From Stenotrophomonas maltophilia (GTDB lineage Bacteria > Pseudomonadota > Gammaproteobacteria > Xanthomonadales > Xanthomonadaceae): DNA of 64,000 bases. The stretch covers positions 3,566,501 through 3,630,500 of the forward strand of contig NZ_CP029773.1 in the NCBI RefSeq assembly GCF_003205835.1. Direction: 5' to 3'. Of the stretch, positions 30,241 through 38,991 are shown piece after piece. The translations under genes and the position numbers were made by a program. Under the pieces are notes generated by a model. The model did no database searches and had not been told where the DNA came from. It worked only from the letters and a program-made list of their open reading frames with translations. How positions within the stretch are numbered: the first letter of the stretch is position 1; every line of letters starts with the position of its first letter.

Positions 30241-30723
30241 ATGACCATCCATGTCGGCGACCGCATTCCGGAAGTGACTCTCAAGCGCATCCGCGAGGGC
30301 ATCGAAACGCTCGATACGCATTCGCTGTTCGACGCACGCAAGGTGGTGCTGTTCGCGGTGCCCGGTGCGTTCACCCCGACCTGCTCGGCGCGCCACCTGC
30401 CCGGCTACGTCGAGAAGTTCCAGGCATTCCGCCAGCGCGGCATCGACGTCTACTGCATGGCCGTCAACGACCCGTTCGTGATGAAGGCCTGGGCTGCCGA
30501 CCAGAGCGTGCCCGACGGCCTGCTGATGCTGTCCGATGGCAACGCCGAACTGACCCGCGCACTCGGCCTGGAACTGGATGCCAGTGCCTCGGGCATGGGC
30601 ATCCGCTCACGCCGCTTCGCCCTGTACGTGGTGGATGGCGTGGTACGCGCGGCCTGGATCGAACAGCCCGGCCAGTTCGAGGTGTCTTCGGCCGAGTACG
30701 TGCTGGACCACCTGCCCACCTGA
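30241..30723 (+). CDS. Peroxiredoxin of the Prx5 (AHP) type
   Basis: A 160-residue thiol peroxidase that reduces hydrogen peroxide or organic peroxides. The peroxidatic Cys is C48 in VPGAFTPTCSARHLPG, the standard Prx5 active site with its Thr and Pro. The later NDPFVMKAWAADQ and LSDGNAELTRALGLELD segments are typical of the 2-Cys-like or 1-Cys Prx5 group; no second conserved Cys is obvious apart from C74 (VYCMAVND), so recycling may use glutathione or thioredoxin. AGGAG precedes the ATG. A TTGACG (30188) with CACTAG 18 bp on might be its promoter, weakly supported. A ferritin-like gene starts 28 bp downstream, which suggests a joint oxidative-stress role. Confidence 0.93.
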   Translation: MTIHVGDRIPEVTLKRIREGIETLDTHSLFDARKVVLFAVPGAFTPTCSARHLPGYVEKFQAFRQRGIDVYCMAVNDPFVMKAWAADQSVPDGLLMLSDGNAELTRALGLELDASASGMGIRSRRFALYVVDGVVRAAWIEQPGQFEVSSAEYVLDHLPT

Positions 30724-30751
30724 TCTTCCACCGCAGAGGAAACGGCCAGCC

Positions 30752-31327
30752 ATGTCCAGCAAGCCAGCCAAAGCTCCCAGATCTGCCGCCAAGGTACCCG
30801 GCATCAGCGATCGCAAGACGCTGCGCGAGCGTGCACGACGCAACATCGAGGACGGTGCGATCACCGACAGCTACAGTGCCGACCGCAAGGTGGTGATCAA
30901 GCTGCTCAACGACGCACTGGCCACCGAGTACGTATGCGTGCTGCGCTACTACCGGCATTACTTCATGGCCAAGGGCATGTTGGCCGACGCGGTCAAGGCC
31001 GAGTTCCTCGAGCATGCACAGCAGGAACAGGCGCACGCCGGCAAGCTGGCCGAGCGCATCGTCCAGCTCGGCGGCGAGCCGGACTTCAACCCCGATACGC
31101 TGACCGCGCGCTCGCATGCCGAATACAAGGAAGGCAGCGACCTGCGCGACATGGTCCGTGAGAACCTGGTGGCCGAACGCATTGCCATCGATAGCTACCG
31201 CGAGATGATCAACTTCATCGGCGACCGCGATACCACCACCAAGCGCATCCTCGAAGAAATCCTCGCGCAGGAAGAGGAGCACGCCGACGAATTCGCCGAC
31301 CTGCTGGATGGGTGGATCGGGGAATAG
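30752..31327 (+). CDS. Ferritin-like/bacterioferritin protein
   Basis: A 191-residue four-helix protein after a basic N-terminal tail of about 30 residues (SSKPAKAPRSAAKVPG). The di-iron ligands are in place: Glu in ALATEYVCVLRYY, the ExxH of EFLEHAQQEQAHAGKL, Glu in LVAERIAIDSY, and the final ExxH of ILAQEEEHADEF. Proteins of this type oxidise and store iron and so limit Fenton chemistry. The basic tail might bind DNA as in some Dps proteins; this is inference. It follows the Prx5 gene by 28 bp and is probably cotranscribed with it, pairing peroxide removal with iron storage. Confidence 0.92.
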   Translation: MSSKPAKAPRSAAKVPGISDRKTLRERARRNIEDGAITDSYSADRKVVIKLLNDALATEYVCVLRYYRHYFMAKGMLADAVKAEFLEHAQQEQAHAGKLAERIVQLGGEPDFNPDTLTARSHAEYKEGSDLRDMVRENLVAERIAIDSYREMINFIGDRDTTTKRILEEILAQEEEHADEFADLLDGWIGE

Positions 31328-31343
31328 CGGCCCAACGCTCTCT

Positions 31344-31399
31344 GTAGAGTCGAGCCATGCTCGACTGGGGAAAAGCAGTCGAGCATGGCTCGACTCTAC
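31344..31399. repeat. SMAG-type inverted pair, TCGAGCATGGCTCGA subfamily
   Basis: GTAG plus a TCGAGCCATGCTCGA palindrome faces a mirror copy ending in CTAC. The whole 56 bp can fold as one long stem. It lies between the convergent ferritin and pbpC genes, where it could also end transcripts. Confidence 0.85.
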
Positions 31400-31426
31400 A
31401 AGGGCCCGGTACCTACCGCAGGACAT

Positions 31427-33808
31427 TTACCGGAGAACGTTGAACCGCACCTGCGTCCACGCGCCGTCAGCCGCCAGCGCGGTCAGGGTGTGTGCGCCCG
31501 GCTCGGCGAATTCGCGCTGCATCAACTGCGCGCCGTGGGTCTGCGCGATCCAGCGTCCATCCAGCAACCAGTCCACTGCCTGCTCACTGCCCAGCGCGCG
31601 CAGCTGCAGGCGCACGCCATGTTCCGCATTCGGCGCGCGCGCCAGCGTGGCGCCGTCGTTGAGCCCGTCCACATGCAGCGCCACACTGGCTTCGCGCCCA
31701 TCGTCGCGGCAGTCTGGCGACAACGCCGGCAACTGCGAGGCAGCGCGCGTGGCCTTGGGCAACCACGGCGACAACAACGCCGGCCAGCGCGCGATCTCGC
31801 GCGCTACTTCCTCATGTGGATTGCGGCAATCGGCCGATACACGCAGACCGGTGTGCGCATCAGCCAGGTAACGCTGCCGGCCCGGTTGCCAGCGCCGCGC
31901 CTCGCGCTCGGGGAAGGTCGGTGGTGCCGCGCCGTCCAGCAGATAGGCCGACATCCGCCGCTGGCACAGTGCCGTCGGCAGGCCTTCGGCGCGTTCACCG
32001 GTCGGCCAGCAGATGTCTTCCTGGCTGACACTGGCCGGCATCGGTGCAGCAGCCGAATCGCCGCGCTGGCGCGGCAGGCTGTCCACCACTTCGAACATCA
32101 GCGGCAGCGCGGTCACCGCGCCGTACTGGCCCGGTAGCGGTGTGCCGTCCGGCCGGCCCACCCACACGCCCACGGTGTAGTGGCGCGTGCTGCCGATTGC
32201 CCACGCATCGCGGTACCCGTAACTGGTGCCGGTCTTCCACGCCACGCGCGGGCGTCCACCGACATCGAAGGTGCCGACGCTGTAGCCCGGGCGAGGGTTC
32301 GATTCCAGCATCTCGCGCACGATCCAGCTGGCGCCCGGCGAGGCCAGGCGCCGCTCGATCATCGGTTCGTCATCGGTGTAGCGCACGCGCCCGGCGATGC
32401 CGTTGCGGTTGAGCGCTGCGAACGCACCCACCAGATCTTCCAGCCGCGCACCGGTGCCGCCCAGGATCAGCGACAGGTTGGGCGTGCTGCCCGGCGGGAA
32501 GCGCAGCTGGATGCCGGAGTGCGACAGGCGTGCGGCGAAGCGCGCCGGACCGACCCGCTGCAGCAGGTCCACCGAGGGCACGTTGAGCGACAGCCGCAAT
32601 GCGCTGGAGGCACCAATCGGCCCATTGAAGGCCATGTCGAAGTTGCCGGGCCGGTAGCTGCCGAAACTCTGCGGCGCATCGACCAGCAGGCTTTCCGAAT
32701 GGATCAGGCCATCGTCCAGCGCCATCGCATACAGGAACGGCTTGAGCGTGGAGCCCGGCGAGCGCCATGCCTGCACCATGTCGACGTGACCGAGGCGCTG
32801 GCGGTCACCGAAGGACAACGTGCCGACATAGGCGCGCGCCTGCAGGGTCTGGTTGTCGACCACCAGCAACGCCGCCGAGGTGCGCTCGGGCAGCGTCGAG
32901 AAATAGCTGGCCACGCGTTCTTCCAGCGTGCGCTGCAGGCCGATGTCGATGCTGCTCTGGATGCGCGCCTGGCCTGGATGCGCCGAATGCAGGCGCTGCG
33001 CCAGCAGCGCGGCATGCAACGGCGGCCGCAGCGAGCGCGCGACCACGTTCTCGATGCGCGCGTCCTCCACCTCGTCCGCTGTCCACGCGCCCAGTTCGGC
33101 CATGCGTGACAGCACCTTGTCGCGCGCTTTCTGCGCCGCTTCCGGGTGGCGGTCCGGGCGCAGCCGGCTTGGCGCCTGCGGCAGCACCGCCAGCAACGCG
33201 GCCTCGGCGTGCGACAGCTGCGCCGCCGGCTTGCCCAGATAGGCCCAGCTGGCCGCTTCCACGCCCTCGATGGTGCCGCCGTAGGGCGCGCGTTCCAGGT
33301 ACAGGGCCAGGATCTGCGGCTTGCTCAGGTGTACTTCCAGCTGCACCGCGCGCAGCATCTGCTTGAGCTTTCCCCAGGGCGTGCGCGTATGCGGATCGAG
33401 GATGCGGGCGACCTGCATAGTCAGGGTCGAGCCACCGGACACGATGCGACCGCCGCGCAGCAGCTGGCCGCTGGCGCGCAGGATCGCCAGCGGGTTGATG
33501 CCTGGATGGCGCCAGAACCAGCGGTCCTCGTAGGTCAGCAGCGCCTGCAGGTACAGCGGCGAGACGCTGTCGATGGAAGCAGGATAGCGCCACACGCCCT
33601 CGGCATCGGCGAACGCACGCAACGGTGTGCCGTCTGCAGCCACCACGAGGGTGCTGGTATCACGCTGCTTCGGCAGCGGCGGCGGGAAGGCGAAATCCAG
33701 CACCAGCAGCAGTGCCAACAGACCCGCCGTACCCCAGCGCAGCCACGGCCACAGCGGCCGCAGCCGGCGGCGCAGGGCCGCCAGCCGGGTCGTCATCGTG
33801 TTCTTCAT
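31427..33808 (-). CDS. pbpC: Penicillin-binding protein 1C
   Basis: A 793-residue bifunctional cell-wall enzyme anchored by one membrane helix near residues 25-43. The GT51 transglycosylase domain has its catalytic Glu in LTYEDRWFWRHPGINP and the GGSTLTMQVAR motif. The transpeptidase domain has the SxxK serine near residue 353 (RSPGSTLKPF) and KTGTSYGYRDAW. The C-terminal BiPBP domain (about 700-793) is typical of PbpC. It lies 49 bp downstream of the alpha-2-macroglobulin gene, an arrangement conserved in many Gram-negative bacteria, where the pair is thought to repair the wall and trap proteases after envelope breach. Confidence 0.97.
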   Translation of the reverse strand: MKNTMTTRLAALRRRLRPLWPWLRWGTAGLLALLLVLDFAFPPPLPKQRDTSTLVVAADGTPLRAFADAEGVWRYPASIDSVSPLYLQALLTYEDRWFWRHPGINPLAILRASGQLLRGGRIVSGGSTLTMQVARILDPHTRTPWGKLKQMLRAVQLEVHLSKPQILALYLERAPYGGTIEGVEAASWAYLGKPAAQLSHAEAALLAVLPQAPSRLRPDRHPEAAQKARDKVLSRMAELGAWTADEVEDARIENVVARSLRPPLHAALLAQRLHSAHPGQARIQSSIDIGLQRTLEERVASYFSTLPERTSAALLVVDNQTLQARAYVGTLSFGDRQRLGHVDMVQAWRSPGSTLKPFLYAMALDDGLIHSESLLVDAPQSFGSYRPGNFDMAFNGPIGASSALRLSLNVPSVDLLQRVGPARFAARLSHSGIQLRFPPGSTPNLSLILGGTGARLEDLVGAFAALNRNGIAGRVRYTDDEPMIERRLASPGASWIVREMLESNPRPGYSVGTFDVGGRPRVAWKTGTSYGYRDAWAIGSTRHYTVGVWVGRPDGTPLPGQYGAVTALPLMFEVVDSLPRQRGDSAAAPMPASVSQEDICWPTGERAEGLPTALCQRRMSAYLLDGAAPPTFPEREARRWQPGRQRYLADAHTGLRVSADCRNPHEEVAREIARWPALLSPWLPKATRAASQLPALSPDCRDDGREASVALHVDGLNDGATLARAPNAEHGVRLQLRALGSEQAVDWLLDGRWIAQTHGAQLMQREFAEPGAHTLTALAADGAWTQVRFNVLR

Positions 33809-33857
33809 TGCGGGTTGCCAGCAGGACGGGCCGCGCCGTCGCGGCCCGTCCGCGCGG

Positions 33858-36800
33858 TCACGGCTGTACCACCGTGATCGTGGTCGGGTTGCTGCGGCCG
33901 ACGCCGCGCAGCTGCGGCCGGTACATGTCCTCCACCAGCGGCGGCGGCACCGAGTAGGTACCCGGGGTCACCGCACGCACCAGATAGAACACGTTGGCCT
34001 TGCTGCCACGCGAGAGCTTCAGCGCGGCCACATAGCGGTCGTCGCGGAACTCCTCATGCTTGGTGTCGGCGGCTTCACCGCGGTCGCTGATGGTGATGCC
34101 ATCAACCACCACATCGGCCCACTGCTTGGCGTCGCCCAGATTGAAGTTCTCGATCTCCAGGCCGGCCGGCAAAAGGTCGGTCAGCAATGCATCGGGCATC
34201 GTGGTGTCGGCGGTAACGGTGACCCGCACGATCAGGGCTTCGCCCTCCTTCAGCGGACGCGGCGACCACGGTTTGCCATCGGTGCCGTAGTAGCTGCGCT
34301 CGACGCCCAGCACGCTGTTATCCGGTGCCGGCGCGCTGCGCGGGATACCGGCCACGTCGATGCTGGCGAACATCGGCGGCTGCCCCTGCGGAGTGAAGCG
34401 CACGCCGCTGGCCAGCTCGCTGGCGCTGAAGTTGCGGCCGAACAGCTTGCGCTCGCCGATCGCTTCGGTCGTGCCGCCGATCACCAGTTCACCGGCCACC
34501 AGCGCCTTCTGGTTGGCGGCCAGTGCCTTGCCAAGGCGGGCAATCGCTACCTGTTCCTGCGTGCTCAGCCACATCCAGCCGGCATTGCGGCGCGCATCCA
34601 GGCCACGGCCGAGGTCAACCGCACGTGCATCCCAGGCTGGCTTGGCCAGCTTGTTTTCGTGGGTCAGCGCGATCATCAGCGCGTCATCACGGATCGCACT
34701 TCCGTAGTCGCCGAAGTACGACGGGCGTTCGCTGCTGGACTTGGCGAAGGCGGCGGCCAATGCCGCCTGGCCACGCTTGGCATCGCCCTGCAGCGACAGC
34801 GCCACGCCCAGATGGACCAGCGACAGGCCGCCGACCGCCTTGCTGCGCTCGTTGTCATACAGCGTGCGCAGCGTCCCCAGCGGAGCGCGGTTGACCCGGG
34901 CCAGCACGTAGCCCGAATAGGCCTGGTTGGCGAACTTCAGCTTCTCGCGGTCGTCCTGGCCGTAGAACTGGTTGCCGCCGGACAGCAGATCCTCGCTGAG
35001 ACGGTTGAGCGCCTTCTGCAGCACGTTGTCGGGCACCGCGAAACCGGCGTCCTTCGCGTCGAGCAGGAACTCGGTGATGTACGGGGTCAGCCACGGGTTC
35101 ACGTAGCCGTCGTCACCCCACATCGAGAAGTTGCCATTGGCCACCTGCATCGACGCCAGGCGGCCAAACGCACCTTCCATGCGCTCGCGACGGGTCTTGG
35201 CATCCAGCCCGTCGGCACCGAGCATTGACGACGTCGCCTGGTCCAGGATCAACGCAGCGTAGCCCTTGCTGGTGGTCTGCTCGGCACAGCCATACGGGTA
35301 GTTCAGCGCGCCCTGCAGTGCACTGGCGAACGGAATCGGCGGCAGCGGACTGACCAGCAGGCGAGCATTCACCGACTCGGACATCAGGCCATCGGTCAGG
35401 CTGTTGTCGAGGCTGACCGCGGCCAGCGGATCCAGCGTACGCACCTGCGAACGCAATACCTGCGGCCACGCCGCACGCACCGGCAAGTCGTAGCGGCGAT
35501 CGGCCTTGAAGCCGTTGCCGTCCACCCGCACCCGCACCTTGGCCACGCTGTGGCCCTCGCGCGCCGACAGCGGGAAGCTCAGCGTGGTCTTGGCATCGGC
35601 ATTCAACTGCACGCTGCGGCTGCCCTCGCCCAGGTTCAACGGGCCTTCGCTTTCCACCTTCACGGTGAACTGGCCCGGCTTGCCGGTGAAGTTCTGCACG
35701 TCCAGGGTCACCGTGCTGCGGTCGCCCGGGGCGAGTACGCGTGGCATGCTGGCTTCGGCCAGGATCGGCGCGCGCACGATGGTTTCCACATCGCGCTTGC
35801 CGTACTGGTCATCGCTGTAGACCAACGCCGACACGCGCAGGGTACCGTTGAAGTCCGGCACCTTCAGGCGGATCCGGGCGATGCCCTTGGCGTCGAGCTG
35901 CACCGGGCCGGAGAACAGGTCCACGGTCTGCACGCGCGCGGTCGGGCGCTTGGCCTGCGGCAACGCCTGCAGCGCCATGTCGCCACCGAACTTCAGCTTG
36001 CCGGCACCGCCATCAAAGCTCTCGATCACCCGGCTGTAGATGTCGTAGGCATCGATGCCGAGGCGACGCTGGGCGAAGAAGTGCGCACCGGCATCGGGCA
36101 CCGGGAAGCGGGTGATGTTGAGGATGCCCACGTCCACCGCCGAGACGGTGACGTGCGCCATCTTGCCGGCCAGCTGCGGTGCGCTGACCGTCACCGGCAG
36201 GTCCTGCTCCGGGCGCATCTGCTTGGGCGCAGCCAGGCCGACGGCCACGGTGCGGCCCTTGCGGTCCATCGGCACGTGCACCACGCCCACGGCACGGGCC
36301 GGGGTGATCTTGCTCGGCGCACTGCCGCCACGGAACACCAGCGCGGTGATATAGACGTCGTGGCGTTCCCAGTCGGCGGTGACCGGAATCTTGAAGGTCG
36401 AACCCGGCTTGGCCTCGATGTCCTGCACGTACAGCATGCGGTCGGTCTCGACCATCAGGATGCCCTTGCCGGCGTGTGGCGGGGTCACCGTCACTTCCAG
36501 GGTGTCACCGGCCTTGTAGCCGGTCTTGTCCAGACCCAGCTTGACCTTGTCCGGGCGCGCGTCCAGGCCGCGGTTGTCGTCGCCCCAGCTCCAGCCGGCG
36601 CGGAACGGGTAGCGGCTGGTCAGGCCGGTGGACGGATCGAACACGTCCACCCGGTACTCACCCCACTCCACCGGGAAGTCGAAGGCGACCGCGCTGCTGC
36701 CGGCATCGACGGTGCGGGTTTCCTTGTTCTCGAAGCGGCGGGTGTAGTCGTAGTCCCAGCGGTTGTCGTTGAAAGTCCAGTGGTAGTCGCGCAGTTCGCG

Positions 36801-38765
36801 CACCAGGGTGATCTTCAAACCCTTGGCCGGCTGCGGCGCACCGGCGGCATCCACACGCATCAGTTCGAAGCGCGCATTGCCGTTGGAATCAGCACCATCG
36901 TCGGGGTTGAACAGCGGCCGCACGCCGACCAGTGCGTTGGCCGGCCACATCACCCGCTTCAGGGTACGGGTGACCGTGCGGCCACCGGTTTCATACAGGC
37001 TGCCGGACAGCACCACGGCGATCGGTGCCTTGGCCTTGGCCGCCTCTTCCGGCAACGCAACGTCCTCACGCAGCTGGCCATTGCCCGGCAGCGTGGTATC
37101 GATCACGTCCTTGGCCTCGCGCGGCAGCTGCAGGGTCGGGTCACCGAAGAAATAGCCCGGCAGGCCGTCCACCGGCTTCTGCTCGGCGGCCACCGCCATG
37201 CGCGCGGTGAAACGGTTGCCATCGGCCGGCGCGCCATACAGATAGGCGCCATTGGCCTGCAGGCGCAGATCCTCACCCGGCTTCAGCGTCTTCTGCGCGC
37301 TGTCCAGGTCAAGCTTCATGCGCTCGGGCAGGAACTCTTCGATGCGCAGGGTCATGCCCTGGATCGCTTCCTTGCTGGCCGGGTCGGTGCGGAACTCGAC
37401 CTGCCAGCGCCCGGTCGGCGCCTCGGCGGGGATCACCTGCTCGAAGTTGATGTAGCCCTGCTCGCCCGGCTGCAGGCGAGTCTCGCGGAAGGTCTTGCCG
37501 TCGGGCTGCTTCAGGCGCAGGAACACCGGCTGAGCCTTGACCGGCTTGCCGTCGTTGTCGCGCAGCAGCGCGGACAGGCGCACGGTTTCGCCCGGGCGAT
37601 ACAGGTCGCGCCCGGACCAGGCATAGACGTCGAACCAGGCGTTGTCACGGCCGGCCACGGCGAATTCGCTCAGGTCCAGCGCCGGCTGGTTGAACGGCAG
37701 GAAGCTGGTGTCCTTGCCGCTGCTGGCGACCAGCACGTGGGTGGCATCCAGGGTGTAGTTCAGCAGCGCATTGCCATTGCCGTCGGTGCTGCCCTTGAGC
37801 ACCACCTCGCCCTTGGCATCCAGCACGCGCAGGTCGATGTTCTTCAGCGGCGCACCGTCCTTGAGGCCGGCGGTATGTACGAACAGCTTGTCCTTGTAGG
37901 CACGGGTATGCAGGCCGATGTCGCTGACCGAGAAGAACGCGGTGTCGAACTCGCCTTCATAGTCACCGGTGCGCTTGAGCAGGGCGAAGTACAGGCCCGG
38001 CTCCTGCAGTTCCTTGATGTCCTGGGTCGGCAGGTAGGTCAGCACCCGCTCGTTCTTCTTGCCGCCGAGGATGAAGCGGTTGACGTAGACCGGCTCGGCC
38101 AGCTTGTTGATCGGGCTGCGCTCGTAGTCGCTGCTCAGCTCCCAGCTGCCACGGCGGCCGCCGCGCTGGTACTGGCTGAAGAAGGTCGGCAGGTCCTTCT
38201 CGCGCACGCGCAGGAACTCGACGTCGACCTCGGGCACGTTCACCGAGACCACCGGCAGGCCTCGGCTGTCCTTGGCCGGCAGCACGCTGCCCTGTGACGC
38301 GAAACCGACCACCGGCTTCAGCTCGCCGCTGAACACCTTCTGCTTCAGTTCCTTGCCCAGGCGGCTGCCATCGGCGGCGAGCAGGTCGGCCGAGACCACC
38401 AGGCTGAACTCCTTGCCAGCCTCGACGAACGGGTAACGCAGGGTCAGGCCGTCATCGGACAGCGTCCAGCTGCTGTCGTCGGTGCCGACCTTCTCTTCGA
38501 AGCGCACCAGCTTGTCGAAATCCTGGGTGCCGACCAGCGGGCGCGAGAACTCCAGCGCCAGCGACAGGCCGTCATTCTTCTGGTCCGGGTAGGCGCGCAG
38601 CAGGGTGAATTCCTTCACCTGCTCGGCCTTGGTGGTGATCGCTTCACCGCTGGTCTTGGGCAGCTGCCCGCTGTCGTTGCGGCAGCCGGCCAGGCCCAGC
38701 AACAGGCCTCCTGCCAGTACAGCCGCCGCCCATCCCCACCGCTTCCGCCGTGCCGGACCGCTCAT
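33858..38765 (-). CDS. Bacterial alpha-2-macroglobulin lipoprotein (YfhM-like)
   Basis: A 1635-residue periplasmic lipoprotein, full length for the type with a thioester. Signal peptide with lipobox (GLAGC near residue 28), then macroglobulin-like domains (for example AWSGRDLYRPGETVRLSAL), the bait-like region, and a thioester domain with C1160-x-E-Q in YPYGCAEQTTSKGY. The later LTPYITEFLLDAKDAGF part belongs to the alpha/alpha toroid. It is thought to trap attacking proteases by covalent linkage at the inner membrane surface. It is followed by pbpC after 49 bp, the conserved partner. This is the longest gene in the window, with no frameshift. Confidence 0.96.
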   Translation of the reverse strand: MSGPARRKRWGWAAAVLAGGLLLGLAGCRNDSGQLPKTSGEAITTKAEQVKEFTLLRAYPDQKNDGLSLALEFSRPLVGTQDFDKLVRFEEKVGTDDSSWTLSDDGLTLRYPFVEAGKEFSLVVSADLLAADGSRLGKELKQKVFSGELKPVVGFASQGSVLPAKDSRGLPVVSVNVPEVDVEFLRVREKDLPTFFSQYQRGGRRGSWELSSDYERSPINKLAEPVYVNRFILGGKKNERVLTYLPTQDIKELQEPGLYFALLKRTGDYEGEFDTAFFSVSDIGLHTRAYKDKLFVHTAGLKDGAPLKNIDLRVLDAKGEVVLKGSTDGNGNALLNYTLDATHVLVASSGKDTSFLPFNQPALDLSEFAVAGRDNAWFDVYAWSGRDLYRPGETVRLSALLRDNDGKPVKAQPVFLRLKQPDGKTFRETRLQPGEQGYINFEQVIPAEAPTGRWQVEFRTDPASKEAIQGMTLRIEEFLPERMKLDLDSAQKTLKPGEDLRLQANGAYLYGAPADGNRFTARMAVAAEQKPVDGLPGYFFGDPTLQLPREAKDVIDTTLPGNGQLREDVALPEEAAKAKAPIAVVLSGSLYETGGRTVTRTLKRVMWPANALVGVRPLFNPDDGADSNGNARFELMRVDAAGAPQPAKGLKITLVRELRDYHWTFNDNRWDYDYTRRFENKETRTVDAGSSAVAFDFPVEWGEYRVDVFDPSTGLTSRYPFRAGWSWGDDNRGLDARPDKVKLGLDKTGYKAGDTLEVTVTPPHAGKGILMVETDRMLYVQDIEAKPGSTFKIPVTADWERHDVYITALVFRGGSAPSKITPARAVGVVHVPMDRKGRTVAVGLAAPKQMRPEQDLPVTVSAPQLAGKMAHVTVSAVDVGILNITRFPVPDAGAHFFAQRRLGIDAYDIYSRVIESFDGGAGKLKFGGDMALQALPQAKRPTARVQTVDLFSGPVQLDAKGIARIRLKVPDFNGTLRVSALVYSDDQYGKRDVETIVRAPILAEASMPRVLAPGDRSTVTLDVQNFTGKPGQFTVKVESEGPLNLGEGSRSVQLNADAKTTLSFPLSAREGHSVAKVRVRVDGNGFKADRRYDLPVRAAWPQVLRSQVRTLDPLAAVSLDNSLTDGLMSESVNARLLVSPLPPIPFASALQGALNYPYGCAEQTTSKGYAALILDQATSSMLGADGLDAKTRRERMEGAFGRLASMQVANGNFSMWGDDGYVNPWLTPYITEFLLDAKDAGFAVPDNVLQKALNRLSEDLLSGGNQFYGQDDREKLKFANQAYSGYVLARVNRAPLGTLRTLYDNERSKAVGGLSLVHLGVALSLQGDAKRGQAALAAAFAKSSSERPSYFGDYGSAIRDDALMIALTHENKLAKPAWDARAVDLGRGLDARRNAGWMWLSTQEQVAIARLGKALAANQKALVAGELVIGGTTEAIGERKLFGRNFSASELASGVRFTPQGQPPMFASIDVAGIPRSAPAPDNSVLGVERSYYGTDGKPWSPRPLKEGEALIVRVTVTADTTMPDALLTDLLPAGLEIENFNLGDAKQWADVVVDGITISDRGEAADTKHEEFRDDRYVAALKLSRGSKANVFYLVRAVTPGTYSVPPPLVEDMYRPQLRGVGRSNPTTITVVQP

Positions 38766-38849
38766 GTCGTCACTCCTTGATCGAGGCGGCCATTATAGGC
38801 GGGCTGCGTCAAGGTGTTGACGCGAATTCGGCAATTGCTCCGGGCGCGG

Positions 38850-38932
38850 GTAGCACCGGCCGCCGGCCGGCGGGATCGGTAGTCGCCAACCTTGGTTGGC
38901 GTCGGCCGTGCCAACCAAGGTTGGCACCTACC
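38850..38932. repeat. Cluster of three SMAG-type repeats
   Basis: A GTAG-headed GC palindrome (38850-38871), a GTAG-headed CCAACCTTGGTTGG palindrome (38879-38900) and its mirror copy ending in CTACC (38908-38932) stand in a row between the prpD end and the alpha-2-macroglobulin gene start. Confidence 0.85.
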
Positions 38933-38991
38933 AAAGCAGGTGCAGCCACGTGCCCGGCAAGCAGGCGCAGCGCCAGATCCGGCGAAGCCCC

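Noticed and set aside
35550..38297. Open frame of 915 codons opposite the alpha-2-macroglobulin gene
   Set aside because: Antisense shadow; the minus-strand gene has signal peptide, domains and thioester motif.
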